A DNA stretch of 10,212 bases, from the NCBI GenBank assembly GCA_030837265.1, contig JAUPKV010000219.1, positions 1-10,212 of the forward strand, read 5' to 3'. Below the pieces are notes generated by a model that worked only from the letters and a program-made list of their open reading frames with translations, searched no databases and was not told the origin of the DNA. The translations under genes and the position numbers were made by a program. Positions 1 through 6,485 of this stretch are shown here, one piece after another (positions within the stretch are counted from its first letter, which is position 1; each line of letters starts with the position of its first letter). This stretch comes from Methanobacteriota archaeon. GTDB taxonomy: Archaea; Halobacteriota; Methanosarcinia; Methanosarcinales; Methanosarcinaceae.

Positions 1-1553
1 GAGGTAGCTGTCCTGAAACTGTTGTCAAGCTTTATGAGAACTCTTGAGGTTGATGTACCCCAGGACAAATCTTCTTTAAGCTTTTTTAACTCATTATTAA
101 GGATGCCCATGTTTGATTCTGCCATCAATTTTAATGAATTTGAAAACAGGACTCCCGAACCATTAATGTTCGAGAGATCTCTTAATAAATCGGGCATTTT
201 TGCATCAATTTTGTGCATTCTCCAGGCTCTGAGTTCAAAAAAAATGATAAAGGGTACTAGGACAATGATAATGAAAATAATGAAATAATTCTGAGTTTCA
301 TTGATTAACTGAATGCTACTGTCACTTATATGAGCAAAATTTAGAGTAATATGGGAGTTTAAGTTTAGATAGTCTTTAAAATTCTTTGGTACACGTGCAA
401 GATAATATAATCCCAGAGGAATTCCGATTAAAAACGTGTATCTGGGTTCGTCCCTGATGGCCCTGTAGGGATTTAATATCAGATTTTTGATGATATAAAG
501 CTGCCTGTATAAAATGAGTTTTTTTCTTCTTTTTTTCTCATTTTCTTCGCTGAGCCCAGAGCTGATTTCTGGAATACATGAAAGGTCTATGGAACAATTA
601 GGGACTTTAACTCTCTTCGCGTCCATAGAGAGTTCTCCTATTGTATCCAGGAATACTAGGAATATAAGATTTGCAAGAGGTACTGCTATATAAATGAGTA
701 CATAAAGGATTTGTGCTGAAGCTGGGTGGAATAATTGCAGTACAATGAGGGTAGTCATTATGAAAAGTGGACCGGCTACGAGTACTGTTACATAAACTTC
801 AGCAAGAAGGTCCAGTTGTCTTAAAAATTTCTTGTTTGCCAGCTCTGCCAGGTTCTGGTAATATTCGGATTTGTTTTTTATGTATTCTATAATAGCTTTG
901 CTATTGGAAACAAGAATTAATCCATCTATGAAATCCTTGAAAGTCTCGGAGGGCGCTCGCTCCCTGGCTGATTTGAGAGCAGTCACGAAGTCTTTACCCA
1001 AGTAGTCCATGTCCCTCACAATATAAGATACTTCTTCCGCACACGTGCCAAATATATGAGTATACTCACTTAAAGATCTGAAAACGTCGTAAATAGACAT
1101 GCCTCCCCTGGTCAAGGCGTACATGTAAGTTACAGACGAAAGCATGGATTTATCTATGCAGGCATGTCGGATATCTGCCTGGAGAAAGGGAAGTATATAG
1201 ATAAGGCCAAAAACAGTTAAAAAACTGAGGAGAAATGATAAAAGAGCTGTTAAAATGCCAAACAGATACAGATGACTTTCTACGAAACCAGCGTTCATCG
1301 AGCTTAGAAAAAAACTAATGCGGGAAATTGGAAATTCAAAGATTTTTAGTACTAACCACTCCCCAAAAGTTACCCCAATAATTCCAGCAATCAAAGAATA
1401 CATACAGGTAGAGGAAAGATACTGGTCTACTGACATGGAAATATGAGACTGACGTATTTTTGCTTTTAGATCCTGAAATTTTTCTTTGTTTCTATAAAAG
1501 AAATTCCCAAAGATTCTGTAAGCCAGTTCATCAGCAATAGTATAATACGTCAT
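1..1553 (-). CDS. TadC/FlaJ-like (type II secretion F family) membrane platform protein, partial
   Basis: The frame is open from the ATG at 1553 to the left edge with no stop, giving 517 codons and no C-terminus. Family role: integral inner-membrane platform of type IV pilus, archaellum or type II secretion machines, which transmits the work of the cytoplasmic ATPase. Visible: an N-terminal cytoplasmic part; hydrophobic segments at roughly residues 52-68, 95-122, 253-275 and 281-303, then 373-386 and 422-440; and two cytoplasmic T2SF-type modules. The first is around residues 136-245 (YALTRGGMSIYDVFRSL). The second starts near residue 453 (MPDLLRDLSNINGSG) and ends at the edge in EDLSWGTS, a typical T2SF ending pattern. 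The duplicated module is usual for archaeal TadC/FlaJ proteins. The start is supported by GAGGG at 1558-1562. It lies 9 bases after the ATPase stop, so the two are co-transcribed. Which machine it serves is not decidable here. Confidence 0.87.
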   Translation of the reverse strand, partial: MTYYTIADELAYRIFGNFFYRNKEKFQDLKAKIRQSHISMSVDQYLSSTCMYSLIAGIIGVTFGEWLVLKIFEFPISRISFFLSSMNAGFVESHLYLFGILTALLSFLLSFLTVFGLIYILPFLQADIRHACIDKSMLSSVTYMYALTRGGMSIYDVFRSLSEYTHIFGTCAEEVSYIVRDMDYLGKDFVTALKSARERAPSETFKDFIDGLILVSNSKAIIEYIKNKSEYYQNLAELANKKFLRQLDLLAEVYVTVLVAGPLFIMTTLIVLQLFHPASAQILYVLIYIAVPLANLIFLVFLDTIGELSMDAKRVKVPNCSIDLSCIPEISSGLSEENEKKRRKKLILYRQLYIIKNLILNPYRAIRDEPRYTFLIGIPLGLYYLARVPKNFKDYLNLNSHITLNFAHISDSSIQLINETQNYFIIFIIIVLVPFIIFFELRAWRMHKIDAKMPDLLRDLSNINGSGVLFSNSLKLMAESNMGILNNELKKLKEDLSWGTSTSRVLIKLDNSFRTAT

Positions 1554-1557
1554 GCTA

Positions 1558-1562
1558 CCCTC
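1558..1562 (-). promoter_or_regulatory. Ribosome binding site of the TadC-like gene
   Basis: GAGGG on the minus strand, 4 bases before the ATG at 1553 and directly after the TAA of the ATPase (1563-1565). It fixes the start of the downstream gene and indicates translational coupling of the pair. Confidence 0.65.
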
Positions 1563-3239
1563 TTAAGCAATCATATCCTGTATCATACCTCGTAAGGTAT
1601 TATTTTCCAGGGATTCCATAATCGTTTTAGGATAACTCTGGTATGTCTGGACTACAAGAGAAACTTGAATGTAACTCCTCATTTTGTTTTCATACATGTA
1701 CGTCAGGATTTTTCTCCGATTTTCCATTTCGTTTCTCAACTGACTGGCATCCCATCCTCTGACACGCGTAATATCCTGCATAATATGGGAATCTCCCACC
1801 TTGATGAAACAATCTTCTGAAGCTTCCCAGTTAAAAAGCTCATTTATACCAAGATCTCCTGTTTCGGGATCGATATTGAGAACTTCAACGAGACTCCGGG
1901 TTCTTCTAACTCTTTGTTCCCCTATGTACACCTGTTCCTGAATGCAAAGTACATCGAGGGATTGAAGCATCATTTGGGGCACATTTATGGGCTCATGCGT
2001 GAGCCTGTTTATAACTGTCTGTACATCTCCCGCATGCATAGTCGAACTTGTTGCATGCCCTGTTGACATTGCCTGAAAAAGGGTAAGAGCTTCATTACCC
2101 CTGACCTCCCCTACAATAATGAAGTCCGGACGCTGTCTGAGGGCTGCTCTCAAAAGGTCGTACATAGACACTTCTCCAGTAGAGTCCGAAGCAAAACTTT
2201 CTCTTGTAATTCCGGAAACCCAGTTATTATGGTAAAGTAAAAGCTCCCTTGTGTCCTCTATAGAGACTATCTTGGCTGTTGAAGGCATGAATAAAGATGT
2301 TGCATTAAGCATCGAGGTTTTTCCCGATGCTGTCCCTCCTGCAAACAGGATATTATAGCCGTTCTCGATAACCAGCCAGAGATATACTAACATTTTCAGA
2401 TCACATGTTTTGAAACCAAGCAGATCTATGGGAGTTATAGGATCTTTCCTGAATTTGCGGATAGTAAAAGAGCTGCCTCTGGGAGTGATGTCTCTTCCTA
2501 AAATAGCTTGAAGCCTGGATCCATCATGAATCGTTGCATCCACTATCGGCTGGCTTATGGATATATGCTTGTTATTTAACTGGCACATTCTGATTACAAA
2601 GGAGTCAAGTTCTTCTTCTTTGAAGGAAATGTTACTTTCGATGTTGAAATACTTTGTATGGTATATGTAGACAGGAATTTCCACCCCATCGCAAGATATA
2701 TCTTCGATATAAGGGTCGCAGAGAAGGGGATTAATTTTATCGTAGCTCAGCAAGTTTCTTTGGAGGTAATATAATATTTTTTCAATTGCCGAAGCTGAAA
2801 CATCAGCTTTGTATTGCTCAAGAAGGAAGAGAGTTCTATCTATCAGAAGCTCTTTTTTTTCAAGTTTGGAAGTTGTGGAATTCAGGACTAAGATATCTTG
2901 AAGATCTTCGTTTATTCTCTCTAACAGCTCTTTTTCATACATTGTAAGTGCAGGTTCAAGAAGTTTGTAATATCTTTTTTTCCTATCTTCCAAGATTGAC
3001 GCAAAAGTGTAAGGCTCTTGAAGCCAGTATCTTTCAATCTCTTTTATTCCATTGGGCACTATAAATTCAACAAGGGGTCCTTGTCTGTCCTGATCATAAA
3101 CTGGCAAAGTCCGAAGTGATTTGTTGAAGTTACTTTTAACTCTTTTAATGATTTCTGGTATGAAGTTATTATCTCTTTTTTTACCAAATAACCTAGAGAT
3201 AACTCTATTTTTAACAGCTATTTCCTTCACTTCACCCAT
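1563..3239 (-). CDS. Type II/IV secretion (TadA/VirB11/FlaI-like) ATPase
   Basis: 558 residues, the hexameric cytoplasmic motor of an archaeal type IV pilus or secretion system. Motifs seen in order: a N-terminal region of about 170 residues without obvious family motifs; the N2-like region with LLCDPYIEDISCDG (residues 172-185); Walker A GGTASGKT (301-308); an Asp box SIEDTREL (326-333); a Walker B with the catalytic glutamate, DFIIVGEVRGNEA (372-384, Glu377); and a His box GHATSSTMHA (394-403). All key motifs are intact, so it should be an active ATPase. The long N-terminal region is like archaeal FlaI/TadA proteins. The next gene encodes the matching TadC-like membrane partner 9 bases later. 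There is no strong ribosome binding site; AAGGCGAG lies just before the ATG. No pilin, prepilin peptidase or chemotaxis gene is visible, so pilus versus archaellum versus secretion remains open. The absence of archaellum genes nearby argues against FlaI itself. Confidence 0.93.
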   Translation of the reverse strand: MGEVKEIAVKNRVISRLFGKKRDNNFIPEIIKRVKSNFNKSLRTLPVYDQDRQGPLVEFIVPNGIKEIERYWLQEPYTFASILEDRKKRYYKLLEPALTMYEKELLERINEDLQDILVLNSTTSKLEKKELLIDRTLFLLEQYKADVSASAIEKILYYLQRNLLSYDKINPLLCDPYIEDISCDGVEIPVYIYHTKYFNIESNISFKEEELDSFVIRMCQLNNKHISISQPIVDATIHDGSRLQAILGRDITPRGSSFTIRKFRKDPITPIDLLGFKTCDLKMLVYLWLVIENGYNILFAGGTASGKTSMLNATSLFMPSTAKIVSIEDTRELLLYHNNWVSGITRESFASDSTGEVSMYDLLRAALRQRPDFIIVGEVRGNEALTLFQAMSTGHATSSTMHAGDVQTVINRLTHEPINVPQMMLQSLDVLCIQEQVYIGEQRVRRTRSLVEVLNIDPETGDLGINELFNWEASEDCFIKVGDSHIMQDITRVRGWDASQLRNEMENRRKILTYMYENKMRSYIQVSLVVQTYQSYPKTIMESLENNTLRGMIQDMIA

Positions 3240-3283
3240 ACTCTCGCCTTTTGGTTTTTTTATTAAGTCATATTAGGTCAACA

Positions 3284-3294
3284 CATTATAAAAA
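3284..3294 (-). promoter_or_regulatory. Candidate TATA box for the secretion ATPase operon
   Basis: The minus strand reads TTTTTATAATG. Archaeal spacing would put the transcript start near 3264, giving a leader of about 25 bases before the ATG at 3239. A competing box, GCATATAAAAG (3439-3449), would give a leader of about 180 bases. Neither can be preferred firmly from sequence alone. Confidence 0.35.
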
Positions 3295-3438
3295 CTTTCT
3301 ATAACTTACCTTTGCATTAATAAATTTTGACCAGTTAGCTTTAATATTTATCCTTTACTAAGTCCTTTAAGGATTAAGACCCCCTAATTAAAAGAGAAAA
3401 TATACTTAATTCGAAGATACAAACTTATTTTCGTATTC

Positions 3439-3449
3439 TTTTATATGCT
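3439..3449 (-). promoter_or_regulatory. Alternative TATA box upstream of the secretion ATPase
   Basis: The minus strand reads GCATATAAAAG, a fair archaeal TATA element. Transcription would begin near 3420 and leave a long leader of about 180 bases containing the dyad at 3363-3373. Confidence 0.25.
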
Positions 3450-3509
3450 CTGATACTAGCTAAATATTTAAGATTAAGTTTCATCTCTAGTGAAGTAATT
3501 ATATTAGTT

Positions 3510-3526
3510 AATTAAGGACCTTAATT
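3510..3526. repeat. 17-base perfect dyad (8-base arms)
   Basis: AATTAAGG A CCTTAATT: two 8-base arms around one base, about 50 bases after the cysteine desulfurase stop. A one-base loop is too short for an RNA hairpin of the full arms, so a protein-binding site is as likely as a terminator. An inside-out related dyad, TCCTT T AAGGA, is at 3363-3373. Confidence 0.5.
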
Positions 3527-3577
3527 GAGACTTTTGATCCGATCATTGCCCAATAGATCCATTCTCAATACCGTCCT

Positions 3578-4759
3578 TCAGGAAACAAGTGCTTTAAGTT
3601 CTGAAACTGCATTTACCAGTGCATCTACTTCTTCTTTTGTATTATATAGTGCAAAGGAAGCTCTTACAGTGCCGTCTACTCTCAAAAAGCGAGTAACCGG
3701 GATTGCACAGTGATGCCCACTTCGAACGCAAATTTTCCTGGTCTGGTCAAGGATAAGAGCAACGTCATGAGGGTGAAGTCCCTTTACATTAAAAGGTACA
3801 ATTCCTGCCCTATCTTCAGGCCCGTAAACTTCTACAAACTCGAGTTCAGAGAGCCTTTTTGCAGTTTCGCTTGAGAGTTTTATTTCATGCGCTTCTATTT
3901 CTGAAACCCCTATTTTTTCCGCATACTCTACTGCCTTTCCTAATCCTATGACCCCGGGGATATTGGGGGTGCCGGCTTCAAAACAGGCTGGAGAAGGCTC
4001 CAACACATAAGTAGATCCGGAGACATCCGAAACAGTGCCCCCCCCCACTGAAGCACTCTCAATCACATCAGGATCTTTAATGTAAAGTACACCGGTTCCC
4101 TGCGGTCCAAGCAGTCCTTTGTGCCCGGCAGTTACAAAAAAGTCACAATCAAGGTCTTTAAGATTAACTGGCATATGTCCCGCAGATTGGGCTCCGTCAA
4201 CCAGAACTTTTATCCCATTTCTATGAGCCATTTTCGCAATGCTTTTTACATCCTGTACGGACCCTAAAACATTTGAAACCTGGGTTATAGCAACAAGTTT
4301 TGTTTTTTCTGTGAATGCGTTCTCTAGAGCAGAGGTATCGATTCTACCCTTACTATCCGGGTTTACAACTGTGACACTAATTCCTCGCTGTTGCAGACGC
4401 AGCCAGGGCAGGAAATTTGAGTGATGCTCGAGTAGAGTAGTGACAATGTGGTCCCCTGCCTCCCAGGGATAACTGTTTGCGATAAGATTAATTCCTTCAG
4501 TGGTGTTTTTCGTAAAAATTGTCTTTGAAGGTTCTGCATTTAGAAAGCGAGCAATTTTTTCCCTTGAATCTTCATAGTGGTTGGTGGTCTCCCTAGCGAG
4601 GCTGTGTGCTCCTCTTCCGTAGTTTCCTGCATATCTGTAGAAATAATCTACCATGGCTTCAACTGCAGGTCTCGGGGTTTGAGTAGTCGCTGAATTGTCA
4701 AGGTACATGAATTCTTTTAAAACAGGAAAATCTTCACGAACAGCATATACATCGTACAT
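3578..4759 (-). CDS. sufS: Group II (SufS/CsdB-type) cysteine desulfurase
   Basis: 393 residues, close to the usual SufS length. PLP-dependent enzyme that removes sulfur from L-cysteine as an enzyme persulfide, giving alanine, and passes the sulfur to Fe-S assembly or thiolation pathways in the cytoplasm. Visible: N-terminal YLDNSATTQTP (residues 19-29), LEHHSN (110-115) near the cofactor, VDGAQS (187-192) with the Asp contacting PLP, AGHKGLLGPQG with the Schiff-base Lys214, the GGGTV turn, RSGHHCAIP with catalytic Cys351 in the short loop typical of group II enzymes, and GTVRASFALYNT with Arg366 for the substrate carboxylate. All key residues are present. The ATG at 4759 matches the family N-terminus; its ribosome binding site is weak. 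A 52-residue small protein lies 42 bases upstream on the same strand and is probably co-transcribed. No SufBC or IscU gene is in this window. Confidence 0.93.
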   Translation of the reverse strand: MYDVYAVREDFPVLKEFMYLDNSATTQTPRPAVEAMVDYFYRYAGNYGRGAHSLARETTNHYEDSREKIARFLNAEPSKTIFTKNTTEGINLIANSYPWEAGDHIVTTLLEHHSNFLPWLRLQQRGISVTVVNPDSKGRIDTSALENAFTEKTKLVAITQVSNVLGSVQDVKSIAKMAHRNGIKVLVDGAQSAGHMPVNLKDLDCDFFVTAGHKGLLGPQGTGVLYIKDPDVIESASVGGGTVSDVSGSTYVLEPSPACFEAGTPNIPGVIGLGKAVEYAEKIGVSEIEAHEIKLSSETAKRLSELEFVEVYGPEDRAGIVPFNVKGLHPHDVALILDQTRKICVRSGHHCAIPVTRFLRVDGTVRASFALYNTKEEVDALVNAVSELKALVS

Positions 4760-4801
4760 GCATCTTCTTTAGGAACGAGAAATAAAAAAAGTTTGTGCAG
4801 G

Positions 4802-4960
4802 TTATTTACCCTGCATTCCGCCCATCATAAAGCGGTAAAGGTCTAATTCATCTGAGTCCAGGCTGTCAGTACAGCCTTTTTCAACGGTGTGATAACCGTC
4901 TTCGTAGTATTTATGCCTATATTCTTTTCTTTTTCTGTAGTCATTATTCAATTCACTCAT
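4802..4960 (-). CDS. Small protein of 52 residues upstream of the cysteine desulfurase
   Basis: ATG at 4960, stop at 4802. I do not recognise a family. The start is supported by an ideal ribosome binding site, GGAGG, 6 bases upstream. The protein is hydrophilic and soluble, with a basic, tyrosine-rich N-terminal half (NDYRKRKEYRHKYYEDGY), one cysteine at residue 30 in EKGCTDSLDSDELDLYRF, an acidic middle, and a C-terminal MMGGMQGK. No signal peptide or membrane segment. It lies 42 bases before the cysteine desulfurase, same strand, so a shared transcript is likely. A role as sulfur acceptor, partner or regulator of the desulfurase is a guess from position and from the single cysteine. The strong ribosome binding site and reasonable codon use make it more than a chance ORF. 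Confidence 0.7.
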   Translation of the reverse strand: MSELNNDYRKRKEYRHKYYEDGYHTVEKGCTDSLDSDELDLYRFMMGGMQGK

Positions 4961-4964
4961 AGTC

Positions 4965-5092
4965 TTCCTCCTGTCTCTTCAATTTTTGCGCTGACTTACG
5001 GGTTGTAACACCTTAGAATCCTCTCCGCAATTCAGACCTTTCCTCCCGTCTCTTCAATGTTTGCGCTTCATTTGGGTTAGAATATTCCTCTG
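4965..5092 (-). repeat. Imperfect tandem duplication in the leader of the small protein and desulfurase genes
   Basis: The best-matching parts are 4965-4991 and 5040-5066, 27 bases each and 25 of 27 identical, 75 bases apart. Both carry a GGAGG site (read on the minus strand) and the motif ATTGAAGAGAC. The similarity continues more loosely upstream in each unit, with AGAGGA, TTCTAA and ACCC/AACCC in the same order. The match also continues into TGAATTG after the ribosome binding site. The upstream copy has no ATG at the corresponding place, so it looks like a duplicated gene start that has decayed, or a regulatory duplication. Confidence 0.75.
4967..4971 (-). promoter_or_regulatory. Strong ribosome binding site of the 52-residue protein
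   Basis: GGAGG on the minus strand, 6 bases before the ATG at 4960, the strongest such site in the window. It sits inside a 27-base element that is repeated 75 bases upstream. Confidence 0.8.
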
Positions 5093-5110
5093 GATGCGAT
5101 ACCTGCAGTT

Positions 5111-5338
5111 CTACTTAATTTCCAGCTTTTCGGCCTCAATTCGCCGAATAAATGTTTGAGCTCTTAATACTTTAGGAATTTCTACTTTGAAATTCAGAAC
5201 TCTAAGATTTTCAAGACACCTATCCACGCTTTTGGCTAATCTAGTTTTTCTGGATGGGATTCCTAAAATGCAGGTACGAAATCTGTATCCTCTGGGATTC
5301 TTACCCCTAACAGCGCAACAAGCGTTGTTCTTACCCAC
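5111..5338 (-). CDS. Doubtful 75-residue ORF with GTG start
   Basis: GTG at 5338, TAG at 5111. I recognise no family. The product would be strongly basic, with four cysteines (CC at residues 7-8, then at 23 and 41) and a helix-prone C-terminal part (RKTRLAKSVDRCLENL onward). There is no ribosome binding site. However, a good minus-strand TATA box at 5361-5376 would place the transcript start at about 5340, so a leaderless mRNA starting at this GTG is possible. It could equally be the noncoding leader of the small-protein and desulfurase transcript, or a gene remnant. The plus-strand ORF over the same bases has less support. The only arguments for coding are the open frame and the promoter geometry. 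Confidence 0.35.
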   Translation of the reverse strand: MGKNNACCAVRGKNPRGYRFRTCILGIPSRKTRLAKSVDRCLENLRVLNFKVEIPKVLRAQTFIRRIEAEKLEIK

Positions 5339-5360
5339 AACAAGTATTAATTGTCAATTG

Positions 5361-5376
5361 TATTATATATTCGTTC
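5361..5376 (-). promoter_or_regulatory. Archaeal promoter (BRE and TATA box) for the desulfurase region
   Basis: The minus strand reads GAACGAATATATAATA, with a purine-rich BRE before a clear TATA box, the best promoter match on this strand. The expected start is near 5340. Directly upstream is a 13-base dyad GGAAAA A TTTTCC (5378-5390) and directly downstream an 11-base dyad AATTG T CAATT (5349-5359). Both are in positions where an archaeal regulator could bind. Confidence 0.55.
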
Positions 5377-5377
5377 C

Positions 5378-5390
5378 GGAAAAATTTTCC
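5378..5390. repeat. Dyad next to the promoter (candidate operator)
   Basis: GGAAAA A TTTTCC, two perfect 6-base arms around one base, abutting the BRE/TATA element at 5361-5376. AT-rich dyads arise easily by chance, so this is only a candidate site. Confidence 0.3.
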
Positions 5391-5460
5391 ACGTTTGCTA
5401 AATTTTTTTAATTGAGCCCTTTTGAGTACTTTTAGCTTCTGAATTGAGCTTAATCTATAA

Positions 5461-6009
5461 TTACTTTTGAACTTCCATTCTTGTCATGAGGCCAGCTAGG
5501 TTTGCAGGAATCGCTCCTATTGCAGTACAGGTCTCCAGTGATAATCCTTTACAGGTAATATCAAGATGATACTTTCCTCTCTCAAAGAGCTCTTTAGGAA
5601 GCCCTTTATGACCTAATCCCACAAGGAAGAGAAAAGAGCGATTTCTGAGGGCTTCTTCAGCAATTTTTACTGGAACAACTAGTTTTTTTGAATCTGGTTT
5701 TGAAGTAGTAATTACAATCTCTCCAAAATGAGATGGAAATCCTTTTTTTGGAAGATCAGAGACTGACAGGTGGTTTTTTTCATAAAGAGTTTTGAGGTAG
5801 CTTCCTGATTCTCCTATGGTAGTTTTTTCCATTACGAAAGCTACCAGTTCTTCTGCAGTCATTTTAAACGGAAAATCATAAAGAGCGAGATGAAATCCAA
5901 ATGCATGGCAAATTGGAGCAGCTCTAGCAATCGCACGGTAGTGAGCATCGAGAATTTTGATTTTGTCGTAGGTGTTTACTATACCAAGGGTAAGCATAAG
6001 ATGGTTCAT
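5461..6009 (-). CDS. DUF531 family archaeal protein, possibly SPOUT-like
   Basis: 182 residues from the ATG at 6009; 178 if the ATG at 5997 (MLTLGIVNTYDK) is used. The open frame extends to a TTG at 6069, but those extra residues look unlike the family. The N-terminal LGIVNTYDKIKILDAHYRAI and RAAPICHAFGFHLAL patterns match my memory of the uncharacterised archaeal DUF531 family. The C-terminus has FLFLVGLGHKGLPKELF, then YHLDIT, then SLETCTAIGAIPANLAGL. This spacing resembles the knotted SAM-binding end of SPOUT RNA methyltransferases; that is inference. No membrane segment. No ribosome binding site is seen for either ATG. A TATA-like CTATTTTAC (6021-6029) would suit a leaderless transcript beginning near 5997, which favours the inner ATG. 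It is divergent from the PhoU-like gene, and 122 bases separate its end from the next ORF. Confidence 0.85.
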   Translation of the reverse strand: MNHLMLTLGIVNTYDKIKILDAHYRAIARAAPICHAFGFHLALYDFPFKMTAEELVAFVMEKTTIGESGSYLKTLYEKNHLSVSDLPKKGFPSHFGEIVITTSKPDSKKLVVPVKIAEEALRNRSFLFLVGLGHKGLPKELFERGKYHLDITCKGLSLETCTAIGAIPANLAGLMTRMEVQK

Positions 6010-6020
6010 TATGCTTTTTT

Positions 6021-6037
6021 GTAAAATAGTTTTCGTT
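6021..6037 (-). promoter_or_regulatory. Candidate promoter of the DUF531 gene
   Basis: The minus strand reads AACGAAAA followed by CTATTTTAC, resembling BRE plus TATA box. The expected start is near 6000, between the two candidate ATG codons (6009 and 5997), and would make a leaderless mRNA if the second is used. Confidence 0.35.
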
Positions 6038-6069
6038 AACCTCAGGAGAAAGAGAATACCGAAATACAA

Positions 6070-6410
6070 ATCTAACTCATATTTGATCGGTTGTCTTTAT
6101 TCTCTATATTTTCATCCTATTGGCACTTTTCTGCCTATAGAGTTTTTAGAATATTTTCATCTTTGTTTCTATTAATTGCTTTTGGAAAGCTCCCGATCTA
6201 ATAGGAAGTATAGAGTGCCTAAAGTAAAGTTATAAAAAACGAACAAACTTTGAGTAGAATATTTCAAGAATGTTTTTAATAAACCTTATTTTATATCTAA
6301 TTTTGTATATATTCTCTTTAGATTACTCTATATTTTTGGTGACTAGAGTGTTGATCATATATACATACGTAGATAAAGTAGTACTGTTTCTTTCATAGTT
6401 TTGTATTCAC
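6070..6410. other. AT-rich divergent spacer
   Basis: No credible gene or tRNA seen. It contains an imperfect hairpin, CTATTGGC at 6117-6124 with GCCTATAG at 6133-6140 (7 of 8 pairs, 8-base loop), and an 11-base direct repeat, ATATTTTCATC at 6106-6116 and 6151-6161. The spacer separates oppositely transcribed genes and probably holds regulatory sites for both. Confidence 0.5.
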
Positions 6411-6415
6411 TTCTT

Positions 6416-6431
6416 AGATAACTTTATATAT
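6416..6431 (+). promoter_or_regulatory. Promoter of the AbrB-PhoU gene
   Basis: AGATAACTTTATATAT carries a typical archaeal TATA box at about 6423-6430. The transcript would begin near 6453, leaving a leader of about 33 bases that includes the ribosome binding site at 6474-6478. A second TATA-like palindrome, TCTATATAGA (6439-6448), could be an operator or an alternative box starting near 6470. Confidence 0.5.
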
Positions 6432-6473
6432 CAAACTGTCTATATAGATTTTGCTAAATTATTTGATGCCCTA

Positions 6474-6478
6474 GGGGG
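6474..6478 (+). promoter_or_regulatory. Ribosome binding site that points to an ATT start
   Basis: GGGGG (in TAGGGGGAT) lies 7 bases before the ATT at 6486. It is the only such site near the true N-terminus, and it decides the start in the absence of any ATG, GTG or TTG. Confidence 0.6.
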
Positions 6479-6485
6479 ATTATTC

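Larger units (their letters stand above)
3240..3577. other. AT-rich spacer between cysteine desulfurase and secretion ATPase
   Basis: 338 bases without a credible gene. It holds a 17-base perfect dyad at 3510-3526, a smaller dyad at 3363-3373, and two possible minus-strand TATA boxes (3284-3294 and 3439-3449) that could serve the ATPase operon. Only tiny ORFs (13 codons or fewer in the stretch just after the desulfurase stop) were seen. I see no tRNA or other recognisable RNA. Confidence 0.6.

Noticed and set aside
22..288. Plus-strand ORF of 88 codons
   Set aside because: It lies opposite the TadC-like gene, whose frame is open and shows family motifs throughout.
3525..3713. Plus-strand ORF of 62 codons at the end of sufS
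   Set aside because: Mostly antisense to the conserved C-terminus of the cysteine desulfurase, low-complexity Ser/Thr/Leu product.
4989..5021. Ten-codon GTG reading frame in the desulfurase leader as a leader peptide
   Set aside because: A possible ribosome site (GGAGAGG) precedes it, but the peptide is tiny, has no cysteine or other meaningful composition, and could easily be chance.
4965..5066. CRISPR-like repeat pair
   Set aside because: Only two imperfect units, no further repeats and no cas genes; they fit a local tandem duplication around a ribosome binding site.
5187..5411. Plus-strand ORF of 74 codons opposite the doubtful 75-codon ORF
   Set aside because: No ribosome binding site and no promoter in the right place; the minus strand has the better promoter, though neither ORF is secure.
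6009..6069. TTG at 6069 as start of the DUF531 gene
   Set aside because: The extra 20 residues are not typical of the family start as I know it, TTG is a weaker choice, and the promoter-like element at 6021-6037 would lie inside the coding region.
5972..6175. Plus-strand ORF of 67 codons
   Set aside because: Overlaps the start of the DUF531 gene in antisense and has no ribosome binding site or recognisable domain.
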